61,946 nucleotides of DNA, taken from Cupriavidus sp. IDO. GTDB taxonomy: Bacteria; Pseudomonadota; Gammaproteobacteria; Burkholderiales; Burkholderiaceae. The stretch is from the NCBI RefSeq assembly GCF_000812465.1, contig NZ_JWMA01000073.1, positions 1 to 61,946 on the forward strand. The letters are read 5' to 3'. Below, piece by piece: positions 35,545 to 43,601 of this stretch. A program made the translations under genes and the position numbers. How positions within the stretch are numbered: the stretch's first letter is position 1; each line of letters begins with the position of its first letter. The notes below the pieces were generated by a model. The model was not told the origin of the DNA and made no database searches. It was given only the letters and a program-made list of their open reading frames with translations.

Positions 35545-35589
35545 CGGCCTCAGGGATTCATTGAGCAGCGAACCGGACAAGGAGACAGC

Positions 35590-36708
35590 ATGACAGCCAC
35601 GCAGCAGACAATCGCCGTGACCCGGCTTTTCACCCGCAAGGATGCCTTAAACGAAAGCCGGCTGGAAGCCAGCGAGGAGCCGGCCGGCGCCGCACCCGGC
35701 GAAGTGCTGCTGCGCATCGACCGCTTCGCCCTCACCACCAACAACATCACCTACGCCGCCTTCGGCGAGGCCATGCAGTACTGGGGGTTCTTTCCCACCG
35801 GACAGCATGAATGGGGACATATGCCAGTGTGGGGCTTTGCCGACGTGGTGTCGTCCACGGTGGACGGGGTCGACGTCGGTGAGCGCTTCTACGGCTACTT
35901 CCCCATCGCCAGCCACATCCGCATGCAGCCCGAACGCGTGACGGACCGCGGCTTCTACGACGCTGCGGAACATCGCGCCAGGCTGACTTCCGCGTACAAC
36001 CAGTACACCCGCGTGCGCAACGACGCCGCCTACGCGCCCGAGCTGGAGAACTACCAGATGCTGTACCGGCCGCTGTTCATCACATCGTTCATGCTGGCCG
36101 ACTTCCTGCAGGACAATCACTTCTTCGGCGCAAAGCGGCTGGTCGTGTCCAGCGCCTCGAGCAAGACTGCATATGGCACTGCCTTCTGCCTGGAGGATTT
36201 CCCGGAAATCTCGCTGGTCGGGCTGACGTCGAAACGCAACCGCGGCTTTGTGGAAGGCCTGCGCAGCTATGACGAGACGGTGACCTATGACGAGCTGGAA
36301 ACGCTGTCAACGGATGTGCCGACGCTCTATGTCGATTTCTCCGGCGACGAGTCCCTGCGCGCCCGTATCCACCAGTATTTCGGTGCGTCGCTGGTCTACG
36401 ACTGCTATGCAGGGTCCGCACAGAACACCGGCTTCCTGCGCGACCTGCGGTTGCCCGGGCCGAAGCCGGAGTTCTACTTCGCACCGGTGCAGATCCGCAA
36501 GCGCAATGCGGACTGGGGGCCACAGGAGGTCAATCGCCGTTTCAATGCGGCGCAGCGCCAGTTCATCGACCATGCGCGTGAGCCTGGCAATGGCTGGTTG
36601 TCGCTGATTCAGGAACGGGGATTTGGGGCGGCGCAGGAGAGGATTGCGCGGTTGGTGGCAGGGGGTGGGGAGCCGAAGGAAGGGTATGTGGTGGTGCTGG
36701 GGGATTGA
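35590..36708 (+). CDS. DUF2855 family protein
   Basis: This 372-residue protein belongs to the DUF2855 family. It starts RLFTRKDALNESRLE and has a conserved central WGHMPVWGFADVV and later RLVVSSASSKTAYGTAFCL, which recalls the Rossmann-like fold of medium-chain dehydrogenase/quinone oxidoreductase relatives but lacks an obvious GxGxxG. The function is unknown. GGAGACAGC precedes the ATG. It is divergent from a TetR regulator. Confidence 0.88.
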   Translation: MTATQQTIAVTRLFTRKDALNESRLEASEEPAGAAPGEVLLRIDRFALTTNNITYAAFGEAMQYWGFFPTGQHEWGHMPVWGFADVVSSTVDGVDVGERFYGYFPIASHIRMQPERVTDRGFYDAAEHRARLTSAYNQYTRVRNDAAYAPELENYQMLYRPLFITSFMLADFLQDNHFFGAKRLVVSSASSKTAYGTAFCLEDFPEISLVGLTSKRNRGFVEGLRSYDETVTYDELETLSTDVPTLYVDFSGDESLRARIHQYFGASLVYDCYAGSAQNTGFLRDLRLPGPKPEFYFAPVQIRKRNADWGPQEVNRRFNAAQRQFIDHAREPGNGWLSLIQERGFGAAQERIARLVAGGGEPKEGYVVVLGD

Positions 36709-36738
36709 GCGCAGGCGCTTCACAGGCCAATTGCATGT

Positions 36739-36764
36739 TCCCTCTCCCGCAAGCGGGAGAGGGA
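36739..36764. terminator. Strong hairpin, REP-like, between DUF2855 and dbpA
   Basis: TCCCTCTCCCGC and GCGGGAGAGGGA form 12-bp perfect arms around AA. It lies between two convergent genes and may act as a bidirectional terminator. The sequence resembles a dispersed element and has a degenerate relative at 23334-23358. Confidence 0.6.
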
Positions 36765-36782
36765 GCAAACCAGCGGTGCGAC

Positions 36783-38192
36783 TCACTCCGTCAGCATCCG
36801 CACCTTCACCTTCTTGCCCTTCACCTTTCCATCATTCAGCCGCTTGACCGCCTCACGGCCAATCGCGCGATCCACCGCGATGTAGGTCGACATCTCCATC
36901 ACGTTGATCTTGCCGATCTGCTCCTTGGTGAACCCGGCCTCGCCGGTCAGCGCGCCGAGGATATCGCCAGGACGGATCTTTTCCTTGCGGCCGCCCAGCA
37001 TCTGCAGCGTGACCATCGGCGGCAGCAGGCGTTCGTCGCTCGCAGGCCTGAGTTCGGCCAGCGCGTGCCATTCGAACTCGCCGCCGTGGTGCTGCTCGAT
37101 ATTGCCCACGCGGCCCATCTCTTCCATGCTGACCAGGCTGAAGGCCCAGCCTTCCTGATCGGCGCGGCCAGTGCGGCCGATGCGATGCACGTGCACTTCC
37201 GGATCGGGCGTGATGTCGACGTTGATCACGGCTTCCAGCTGGGCGATGTCCAGCCCGCGCGCAGCCACGTCGGTAGCCACCAGCACCGAGCAGCTGCGGT
37301 TGGAAAACTGCACCAGCACCTGATCGCGCTCGCGCTGTTCCAGTTCGCCGTGCAGCGCCAGCGCCTGGAAGCCCTGCGCGCGCAGCAGGTCCACCAGGTC
37401 GCGGCAGCGCGCCTTGGTGTTGCAGAACGCGAGCGTGCTGGCCGGGCGGAAATGATCGAGCAGGCGGCCCACTGCCTGCAGGCGTTCGCCATTTTCCACT
37501 TCGTAGAAACGCTGGCGGATCTTGCTGCTGTCGTGCTTCTCTTCCAGCTTCACTTCCTGCGGATTGCGCAGGAACTTCTGGCTGAGCTTGTCGATGCCGG
37601 GCGGGTACGTTGCCGAGAACAGCAGCGTCTGGCGGTCCCTGGGGCAGCGGCTGGCCACGTAGGCGATGTCATCGAAGAAGCCCATGTCGAGCATGCGGTC
37701 GGCTTCATCAAGCACCAGCGTGTTGATGCCCGCGAGTTCCAGGCTGCCGCGATCGATGTGGTCGAGGATGCGGCCGGGCGTGCCCACCACGACATGCGCG
37801 CCGTGGATCAGGCTGTCCACCTGCGGGCGCATCGGCGCGCCGCCGCACAGCGTCAGCACCTTGATGTTCTCCTCGGCACGCGCGAGGCGGCGGATTTCCT
37901 GCGTGACCTGGTCCGCGAGTTCGCGCGTGGGGCACAGCACCATGGCCTGCACGTCGAAACGCCGCGCATCGAGACGGTTGAGCAGCGAGAGCGCGAACGC
38001 GGCGGTCTTGCCGCTGCCGGTCTTGGCCTGCGCAATCAGGTCGTGGCCGGCCAGCGTGACAGGCAGGCTGGCGGCCTGGATCGGCGTCATTTCGTCGTAG
38101 CCGAGCTGCGCGAGTGTCGCGAGCATGGCCGGCGAAAGCGGGAGGTCGGAGAAGGGGGCGCCGACGGGCGGCTGAGCGGGACTTGAGTTCAT
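36783..38192 (-). CDS. dbpA: DEAD-box RNA helicase DbpA
   Basis: This 469-residue ATPase remodels 23S rRNA during 50S assembly. The Q motif, AKTGSGKT (motif I), PTRELA (Ia), VGTPGRILDH (Ib), LDEADRML (II), LFSATYP (III) and IGRTGRADQEG (VI) are all seen. The C-terminal 75 residues, with GRKEKIRPGDILGALTGE, form the DbpA RNA-binding domain that recognises 23S helix 92, which separates it from RhlE or SrmB. It is a single gene. Confidence 0.96.
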   Translation of the reverse strand: MNSSPAQPPVGAPFSDLPLSPAMLATLAQLGYDEMTPIQAASLPVTLAGHDLIAQAKTGSGKTAAFALSLLNRLDARRFDVQAMVLCPTRELADQVTQEIRRLARAEENIKVLTLCGGAPMRPQVDSLIHGAHVVVGTPGRILDHIDRGSLELAGINTLVLDEADRMLDMGFFDDIAYVASRCPRDRQTLLFSATYPPGIDKLSQKFLRNPQEVKLEEKHDSSKIRQRFYEVENGERLQAVGRLLDHFRPASTLAFCNTKARCRDLVDLLRAQGFQALALHGELEQRERDQVLVQFSNRSCSVLVATDVAARGLDIAQLEAVINVDITPDPEVHVHRIGRTGRADQEGWAFSLVSMEEMGRVGNIEQHHGGEFEWHALAELRPASDERLLPPMVTLQMLGGRKEKIRPGDILGALTGEAGFTKEQIGKINVMEMSTYIAVDRAIGREAVKRLNDGKVKGKKVKVRMLTE

Positions 38193-38272
38193 GCCGGATT
38201 ATAGCGAGGGCCAGTCGTACAAAGCGCCACTTACCACCAGTTGCACGGCGCCATCCTTGGACAAACGCGCGT

Positions 38273-39136
38273 TTATTTTCGCTTTTTCTCTGGTACCCAT
38301 TCCTGCGGCTCCCAGTCCAGCCGCGAAAGCAACGCCTGCGCCGCAGCGGGCGCCCGCTCCTTGGCGCCGTTGATGAAGAAGACGAACACCTCGCGCTTCT
38401 TGCGGGCCGGCTGCTTGTCCCCAATCACAGGCAGGTCCGCCGGCGCCTTGCCCTGTGCCCACGTGCGCGCGTGCTGCGCCCATGCATCAAGCGCCTTGGG
38501 TCCGTAGCCGGTCTTCAGCTTCTCGCTGCTCTCCATCAGCCGCGCATAGACGAAGTCCGCAGTCAGGTCCGCCATCGACGGAAATTTTGGCGAGTCCGTG
38601 AACACGGTGGCGGCCTTGTATTTGCTCGCGAGCTTCAGGTAATCGGGTGACATGAAACTGTCATGCCGCACCTCCAGCACGTGCCGCAGCTTCACGCCTT
38701 CGACGGAAGCGGGCAACAGTTGGAGGAAGGCTTCGAAGTCCTCGGCCTCGAATTGCTTGGTCGGCGCGAACTGCCAGACCAGCGGGCCCAGCTTGGGGCC
38801 GAGTTCGGCGATGCCGCTGTCGATAAAGCGCTCGATCGATTCACCCGACTCCGCCAGCACGCGGCGATTGGTGGCAAAGCGCGATGCCTTGACCGAGAAC
38901 ACAAAATCATCGGGCGTCTCGTCGCGCCATTTGGCGAACGACGTGCGCTTCTGCGTGCCGTGGTACGTGCTGTTGATTTCGATGGCGCTGAGATGGCGGC
39001 TGGCGTATTCCAGCTCGCGCGATTGCGTCAGTCCGGCGGGATAGAAGTTGTCGCGCCACGGCGCGAAATTCCAGCCGCCTATGCCGACGCGAATGACGTC
39101 GGCAGTTTTGCTCTTCGCTGCGTTGCGTGCTGCCAT
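38273..39136 (-). CDS. DUF72 family protein (YecE-like)
   Basis: This 287-residue TIM-barrel-like protein has the DUF72 signatures VGIGGWNFAPWRDNFYPAG, the EINSTYHG motif and FVFSVKASRFATNRR, and a late VFFINGAKERAPAAAQ. The family is widespread and has no settled function; nuclease activity has been suggested for some members. The start at 39136 follows GGGAG. A longer frame upstream is a composition artefact. Confidence 0.92.
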   Translation of the reverse strand: MAARNAAKSKTADVIRVGIGGWNFAPWRDNFYPAGLTQSRELEYASRHLSAIEINSTYHGTQKRTSFAKWRDETPDDFVFSVKASRFATNRRVLAESGESIERFIDSGIAELGPKLGPLVWQFAPTKQFEAEDFEAFLQLLPASVEGVKLRHVLEVRHDSFMSPDYLKLASKYKAATVFTDSPKFPSMADLTADFVYARLMESSEKLKTGYGPKALDAWAQHARTWAQGKAPADLPVIGDKQPARKKREVFVFFINGAKERAPAAAQALLSRLDWEPQEWVPEKKRK

Positions 39137-39210
39137 GGCGCGATCTCCCGGGACGCGAGAATGGCAGTCTAGCGGGAAATCGTGCGGTGTGGGGGACGCT
39201 GCCCCCTCCT

Positions 39211-39729
39211 TCAGCCTTGCAGGCGAGCGTTCAGACGCCCGCGCGTGATGGCGGCGATTTGCGCCAGCGCTTCGTCCAGTTCCTGCGGCGTGCTGCGCCC
39301 GATGCGGCGTTCGAACGCGGCGAAGATGCCTTCGCGCGTGTAGTGCCGCACGCAGATGATGAACGGAAAGCCGTGGCGTTCCTGATAGTCGGCATTCAGG
39401 CGGTCGAGCGCGGCTTCCTGCTGCTGCGACATCGCATCGAGCCCCGCGCTCTTCTGCTCCGCGTTGGAATCCGCCGTCATGGTGCCCGCGCGGATATTGC
39501 GCGCCGACAGCTGCGGGTGCAGGTTGAGAAAATCGCGCTGGCCCTGTTCGTCGAGCTTGCGCACCACGTCCATCATGGCCGCATGCAGCGCCGACACCGA
39601 AGCAAACGGCCGCTGCGCCCACGCGCCCTCCGCCGCCTGCGGAAAATGTTCGAACACGCTGCCAAAGGCGCTGGCAAAGCCCGTGCTGTCCAGGGCGTTG
39701 ACCGAAGCCAGATCGAGTGGCTGTGACAT
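39211..39729 (-). CDS. uraD: OHCU decarboxylase
   Basis: UraD decarboxylates 2-oxo-4-hydroxy-4-carboxy-5-ureidoimidazoline to S-allantoin, the last step of urate oxidation after hydroxyisourate hydrolase. The 172-residue protein has the family length. The catalytic histidine is in LHPQLSA (His71), with the PFIICVRH and RIGRSTPQELDEAL segments also conserved. GGGAGAG precedes the ATG. It sits next to the regulator and the two hydroxyisourate hydrolases, so the cluster is a urate-degradation locus. Confidence 0.96.
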   Translation of the reverse strand: MSQPLDLASVNALDSTGFASAFGSVFEHFPQAAEGAWAQRPFASVSALHAAMMDVVRKLDEQGQRDFLNLHPQLSARNIRAGTMTADSNAEQKSAGLDAMSQQQEAALDRLNADYQERHGFPFIICVRHYTREGIFAAFERRIGRSTPQELDEALAQIAAITRGRLNARLQG

Positions 39730-39847
39730 GGACTGCTCTCCCGTAAGGATCCCGAGGAATCGTTGAATACGGGCCGAGTATAGGAAGGGCCCGCCGCAGC
39801 GGCGAGGGCCCCGGCCCTATAGATCGCATAACAGAATCCGATACCGG

Positions 39848-40792
39848 CTACCGGCGCATGTCACGCAGGTTGCGCAGCTCCTGCGATGCCGCAGTCAGCA
39901 TGCCGCGCAGCCAGATATGCGCGGCCGAGCGATGGCGCGACGGATGCCACAGCTGATAGAAGCGCATGAACGGGAATTCGATGGGCGGCGCCAGCACGGC
40001 AAGCGGCACATGCTGCGCGTGATAGTTGGCAAAGTGGCGCCCCGTGGTCAGGATCAGGTCGGTGCCGGGAATCAGGCTGGGCGCCAGGTTGAAGTACGGG
40101 CAGCTCACACGGTTGTCGCGATGCACGCGCATCGTGCTGAGCCCCGAATCGACCAGGCCCCGCTGGTCGCGCGAGTAAGGCGTGGGCACGATGTGCGACG
40201 CGCCCAGGTAGGCCTGCGCCGTGAACTTGCCGGGCTGCGTGTGCACGCTGTCCTGCGCTACCACGCAGACCACCTCGTCCTCCAGCAGGACCGACAGGTG
40301 CAGATGCTCGGGCGGATTCGGCCAGTTGCCGATCACGATGTCCGCCGTCCCTTCGGATAATGCCTGTTCGTAGTCGAAGCTGGAGCCAAGCGGCATTGCC
40401 ACCAGCCGTGCGTGCGGCGCGGCGCGGCGGAACTCGCGCACCACGTGGGCGAAGAAGGGCGGCGCCAGGTAGTCCGGCATGGCCACGACAAAGCTCTGCT
40501 CGGTGGTGGCCGCGTCGAAGCGGTCATCGGACACCAGCAGGTTGTCGAGCGCACTCAGTGCCGCCTGCGCGTTGCGCGCCAGCTGCAGCGCGCGCTCGGT
40601 GGGCACCATCACGTTCTTCTCGCGCGTGAGCAGCGGGTCGTTGAAGATGGCGCGCAGCCGCTTGAGCGCCGAGCTGATCGCCGGCTGCGACTGGTTCAGG
40701 CGGATCGCGGTGCGCGAGACGCTCTGCTCCGCGATCAGGATGCACAGCACCCGCAGCAGGTAGGTATCGAACGGATCGTCGGCGCGAATCAT
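39848..40792 (-). CDS. LysR-family regulator of the urate locus
   Basis: This 314-residue regulator has an N-terminal helix-turn-helix (LIAEQSVSRTAIRLNQSQPAISSALKRLRAIFNDPLL) and a periplasmic-binding-like effector domain. The ATG at 40792 is preceded by GGGA; the very long frame reading further upstream is not real. It is divergent from the transporter/HIUase operon and has a LysR-type site in the intervening region. Its inducer is probably a urate-pathway intermediate, which is inference. Confidence 0.93.
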   Translation of the reverse strand: MIRADDPFDTYLLRVLCILIAEQSVSRTAIRLNQSQPAISSALKRLRAIFNDPLLTREKNVMVPTERALQLARNAQAALSALDNLLVSDDRFDAATTEQSFVVAMPDYLAPPFFAHVVREFRRAAPHARLVAMPLGSSFDYEQALSEGTADIVIGNWPNPPEHLHLSVLLEDEVVCVVAQDSVHTQPGKFTAQAYLGASHIVPTPYSRDQRGLVDSGLSTMRVHRDNRVSCPYFNLAPSLIPGTDLILTTGRHFANYHAQHVPLAVLAPPIEFPFMRFYQLWHPSRHRSAAHIWLRGMLTAASQELRNLRDMRR

Positions 40793-41061
40793 GGTGGGTC
40801 CCGGATGGATGGTTGGCGAGTGCGTCGGGCGCCGCAAATGGTGGCACGCCCGGGCCGCCAATGGCGACTTTGTAGCGTGTCGCGCACCGCGCGGCAACGC
40901 GGTGGAACCCGGACATGCGGCATGGGCGGCCATCATGCCCTGTGCGCGAGGCGCGTCCCACGATGGCGCAATGGCCCGCCTAGGGGTAATCCATAGGTCC
41001 GCCAGACGCCCTGCCGAATCCCCTGAAACCCGCGCCACATAAGGCTTTGCAGCCCATATCG

Positions 41062-41121
41062 AGGCTGCTATAGAGCCTATACCAGCACCCCCGTTTCCCA
41101 TTGCCGGGCCGTTCCTATACT
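41062..41121 (+). promoter_or_regulatory. LysR-type site and promoter of transporter/HIUase operon
   Basis: AGGCT (41062-41066) and AGCCT (41074-41078) form an interrupted dyad. A good -10 box TATACT is at 41116-41121 with a poor -35 region (GTTTCC at 41093). The dyad centre is about 58 bp before the expected start, where LysR activators normally bind. The rest of 40793-41194 has nothing else. Confidence 0.45.
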
Positions 41122-41194
41122 TGCTTCCAGCCACGCGGACCAGAGCCGCGCAAGACAAGCCAGACGACACTGACACGACCAGACAGGAGACACC

Positions 41195-42535
41195 ATGTCG
41201 ATCACCAAACAAGGGATTCCGATCTTCGCCGGCGCGGCGGACGACACGGAAGACAGCGTCTACCGCAAGGTCTCGTGGCGCCTGCTGCCGTTTCTCGGCG
41301 TGCTGTGGGTGCTGGCCTGGCTGGACCGCGTGAACATCGGCTTTGCCAAGCTGCAGATGCTCGACGCGCTGCACTTCAGCGAAGCGGTGTACGGGCTGGG
41401 CGCGGGCATCTTCTTCCTCGGCTACTTCTTCTTCGAGGTGCCGTCGAACATGCTGCTGCAGAAGATCGGCGCCAAGAAGACCGTGATGCGCATCACGATC
41501 TGCTGGGGCGTGATCTGCATGCTGCAGACCTTTGTCACCACGCCCACGCAGTTCTATATCCTGCGCTTCCTGCTCGGCGCGTTCGAGGCGGGCTTCTATC
41601 CGGGCGTGATCCTGTACCTGACCTACTGGTACCCGTCGCAGCGGCGCGCCAGGGCGTTCGGCACCTTCATGTCCGCCTCGGCCATCGCCGGCGTGCTGGG
41701 CGGCCCAATCGCCGGCTGGATCATGACCTCGATGGGCGGGGTGCACGGCATGCACGGCTGGCAGTGGCTGTTCGTCATCGAAGGCATCCCGTCCGTGCTG
41801 GCCGGCATTTTTGCGTGGTTCTACATGACCGACAAGCCGGAGCAGGCGCGCTGGCTGACCGATAACGAAAAGCGCGTGGTGCTCGAGGCCCTGAAGCGCG
41901 ACAACGCCGCCATGGGCGAGCGCGGCCACGACTGGCGCTCGCTGTTCACCAACCCCAAGGTGTGGCTGCTGATCGCGATCTTCTTCTGCCTGCTGTGCGC
42001 CAACTCCACGCTCACCTTCTGGATCCCGACCGTCATCAAGGACGTCGGCTTCACCACCCCGATGGCGGTGGGCTGGATCGCCGCGGTGGCGTACCTGTGC
42101 GGCGCGGTCGGCATGATCGTCAACGGCGCGCATTCCGATCGCCGCAACGAGGTGCGCTGGCACTTCAGCGGCGCGGCCATCATCGGCGGTGCCTCGATGG
42201 CGCTGCTGGCGGTGATGCTCGGTGCGCAGGTGATCTCGCCCGTGATTGCCCTGCTCGCCATGACCGCTGCGCTGGTCGGCACCATGAGCGCCATTCCGGT
42301 GTTCTGGCAACTGCCCAACCGCTACCTGGCCGGCAGCGCCGCCGCGGTGGGCGTGGCCCTGATCAACTCGGTGGCGAACCTGGCCGGCTTTGGCGCGCCG
42401 TATGTGATGGGCCTGATCAAGAACGCCACTGGCAAGCTCACCACGGGCCTGTATATCGTCGCCGTGATCGAAGTGCTGGCAGCACTGCTGGTGCTGATCG
42501 GCATCCGCCAGCTCGGCAATAAGCGCGAGGCCTGA
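41195..42535 (+). CDS. MFS transporter, ACS family, of the urate locus
   Basis: This 446-residue protein has twelve predicted helices and the ACS-type motif set (WVLAWLDRVNIGFAKLQML after helix 1, GYFFFEVPSNMLLQKIGAKK between helices 2 and 3, LGAFEAGFYPGVILYLTYWYP in helix 4). It likely imports urate or a related anion. It ends one base before the Tat-exported HIUase, so the genes are translationally close and co-transcribed. Its LysR regulator is divergent. Confidence 0.93.
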   Translation: MSITKQGIPIFAGAADDTEDSVYRKVSWRLLPFLGVLWVLAWLDRVNIGFAKLQMLDALHFSEAVYGLGAGIFFLGYFFFEVPSNMLLQKIGAKKTVMRITICWGVICMLQTFVTTPTQFYILRFLLGAFEAGFYPGVILYLTYWYPSQRRARAFGTFMSASAIAGVLGGPIAGWIMTSMGGVHGMHGWQWLFVIEGIPSVLAGIFAWFYMTDKPEQARWLTDNEKRVVLEALKRDNAAMGERGHDWRSLFTNPKVWLLIAIFFCLLCANSTLTFWIPTVIKDVGFTTPMAVGWIAAVAYLCGAVGMIVNGAHSDRRNEVRWHFSGAAIIGGASMALLAVMLGAQVISPVIALLAMTAALVGTMSAIPVFWQLPNRYLAGSAAAVGVALINSVANLAGFGAPYVMGLIKNATGKLTTGLYIVAVIEVLAALLVLIGIRQLGNKREA

Positions 42536-42536
42536 C

Positions 42537-43064
42537 ATGAGCCACGACAACCACGATACCTTCGATGCCAGCCGCCGGCGCTTTGCGCTGCAATCTGTGA
42601 CGCTCGGCGGCGGCGCGCTGCTCGCCGGCGCAAGCTTCGCGGCGACGCCGGAAGCCACCTCCCCTGCCGCGCCCAACCAGACCACCGGCCCGGTGCAGCA
42701 AGGCGGCCTCAGCCCGCGCCTGACCATGCACGCGCTCGACACCTGGCACGGAACTCCCGCCGCCGGCATGCGCGTGGACATGTTCCGCATCGAGAACGGC
42801 CAGCCCCGGCTGATGCAGACCGTTACGCTCGCCGCCAACGGCCGCAGCGAACCGCCGCTGCTGATCGGCGACACCTACCGCACCGGCACCTACGAGCTGC
42901 TGCTGCACGTGGACGAATACTTCGCCGCGCGCAAGGCCAACCTGCCGCAGCCGCTGTTCCTGTCGAAGATCCCGCTGCGTTTCCGCGTGACCGACGCCAG
43001 CCAGCGCATCCACCTGCCCGTGCTGTTCGGGCCGTGGAGCTACAACTACTATCGCGGCAGCTGA
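42537..43064 (+). CDS. Tat-exported 5-hydroxyisourate hydrolase
   Basis: This 175-residue protein is a transthyretin-related hydroxyisourate hydrolase. It carries a twin-arginine signal (SRRRFAL at residues 12-18, then a hydrophobic stretch to ASFAA), so the folded enzyme should be in the periplasm. The catalytic residues are present: His65 in LTMHALDTW, Arg103 in NGRSEPPL, His159 in RIHLPVL and the terminal YRGS. Most bacterial HIUases lack a signal. A cytoplasmic copy follows after 28 bp. Confidence 0.93.
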   Translation: MSHDNHDTFDASRRRFALQSVTLGGGALLAGASFAATPEATSPAAPNQTTGPVQQGGLSPRLTMHALDTWHGTPAAGMRVDMFRIENGQPRLMQTVTLAANGRSEPPLLIGDTYRTGTYELLLHVDEYFAARKANLPQPLFLSKIPLRFRVTDASQRIHLPVLFGPWSYNYYRGS

Positions 43065-43092
43065 AGCCGCGCATATCCGGAGGCATCGCATC

Positions 43093-43428
43093 ATGGCAGG
43101 CATCAGCACGCATGTGCTCGACGTATCGCTCGGCAAGCCAGTCGCCGGCATGCAGATCGAGCTGTTCGACGTAGGCACGCAGCCGCCCCGGCTCATCGCC
43201 CGCGCCCGCACCAATAACGACGGCCGCACCGACGCACCGATGCTGCCCGCCGCGCAGGCGCGCACCGGTGACTTCGAGCTGCGGTTCTGGGTGGCGGATT
43301 ACTTCAAGACGCCGGACATATTCGCCGACATCGTTCCCGTGCGATTCACCATCGCGGACGCCGCGCAGCACTATCACGTGCCGCTGCTGTGCTCGCCGTG
43401 GAGCTTCGGGACGTATCGGGGGAGCTAA
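43093..43428 (+). CDS. uraH: Cytoplasmic 5-hydroxyisourate hydrolase
   Basis: This 111-residue enzyme hydrolyses 5-hydroxyisourate to OHCU, the substrate of UraD. His7 in STHVLD, Arg44 in NNDGRTD, His95 in HYHVPLL and the C-terminal YRGS identify the family; the length is standard. CCGGAGG lies before the ATG. It follows the exported copy in the same operon and the pair is followed by a terminator. Confidence 0.96.
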   Translation: MAGISTHVLDVSLGKPVAGMQIELFDVGTQPPRLIARARTNNDGRTDAPMLPAAQARTGDFELRFWVADYFKTPDIFADIVPVRFTIADAAQHYHVPLLCSPWSFGTYRGS

Positions 43429-43476
43429 GAAGGGTTCTAGGGAGTTTCCGTGGTTGTTGAGCGCTGAGGATTGCGC

Positions 43477-43509
43477 CCGGGCACCGAGAGGTAGCCCGGT
43501 TTTTCTTTT
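43477..43509 (+). terminator. Terminator of the urate operon
   Basis: CCGGGC (43477-43482) and GCCCGG (43494-43499) with a run of T residues (43500-43509) lie about 50 bp after uraH. Confidence 0.75.
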
Positions 43510-43528
43510 GATGGCGCCGGAATGCCGA

Positions 43529-43566
43529 TAAAAAAGCCGGGAAGGGTAAGTTTCCCCTTCCCGGCT
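43529..43566 (-). terminator. Terminator of the DUF4382 lipoprotein gene
   Basis: AGCCGGGAAGGG (43535-43546) and its exact complement (43555-43566) form a hairpin. On the minus strand it is followed by six T residues, as expected for the gene ending at 43602. Confidence 0.85.
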
Positions 43567-43601
43567 AGTGCGCCGTCACGAACGCCGGCGCATATCAACC
43601 A

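Noticed and set aside
38273..39829. A 518-residue version of the DUF72 protein
   Set aside because: The N-terminal extension is antisense or out of frame over uraD. The family start with its ribosome site is at 39136.
39848..42874. A 1008-residue open frame on the minus strand beyond the LysR gene
   Set aside because: It is antisense to the MFS and HIUase genes. The part before 40792 has no family features and comes from the high GC content.
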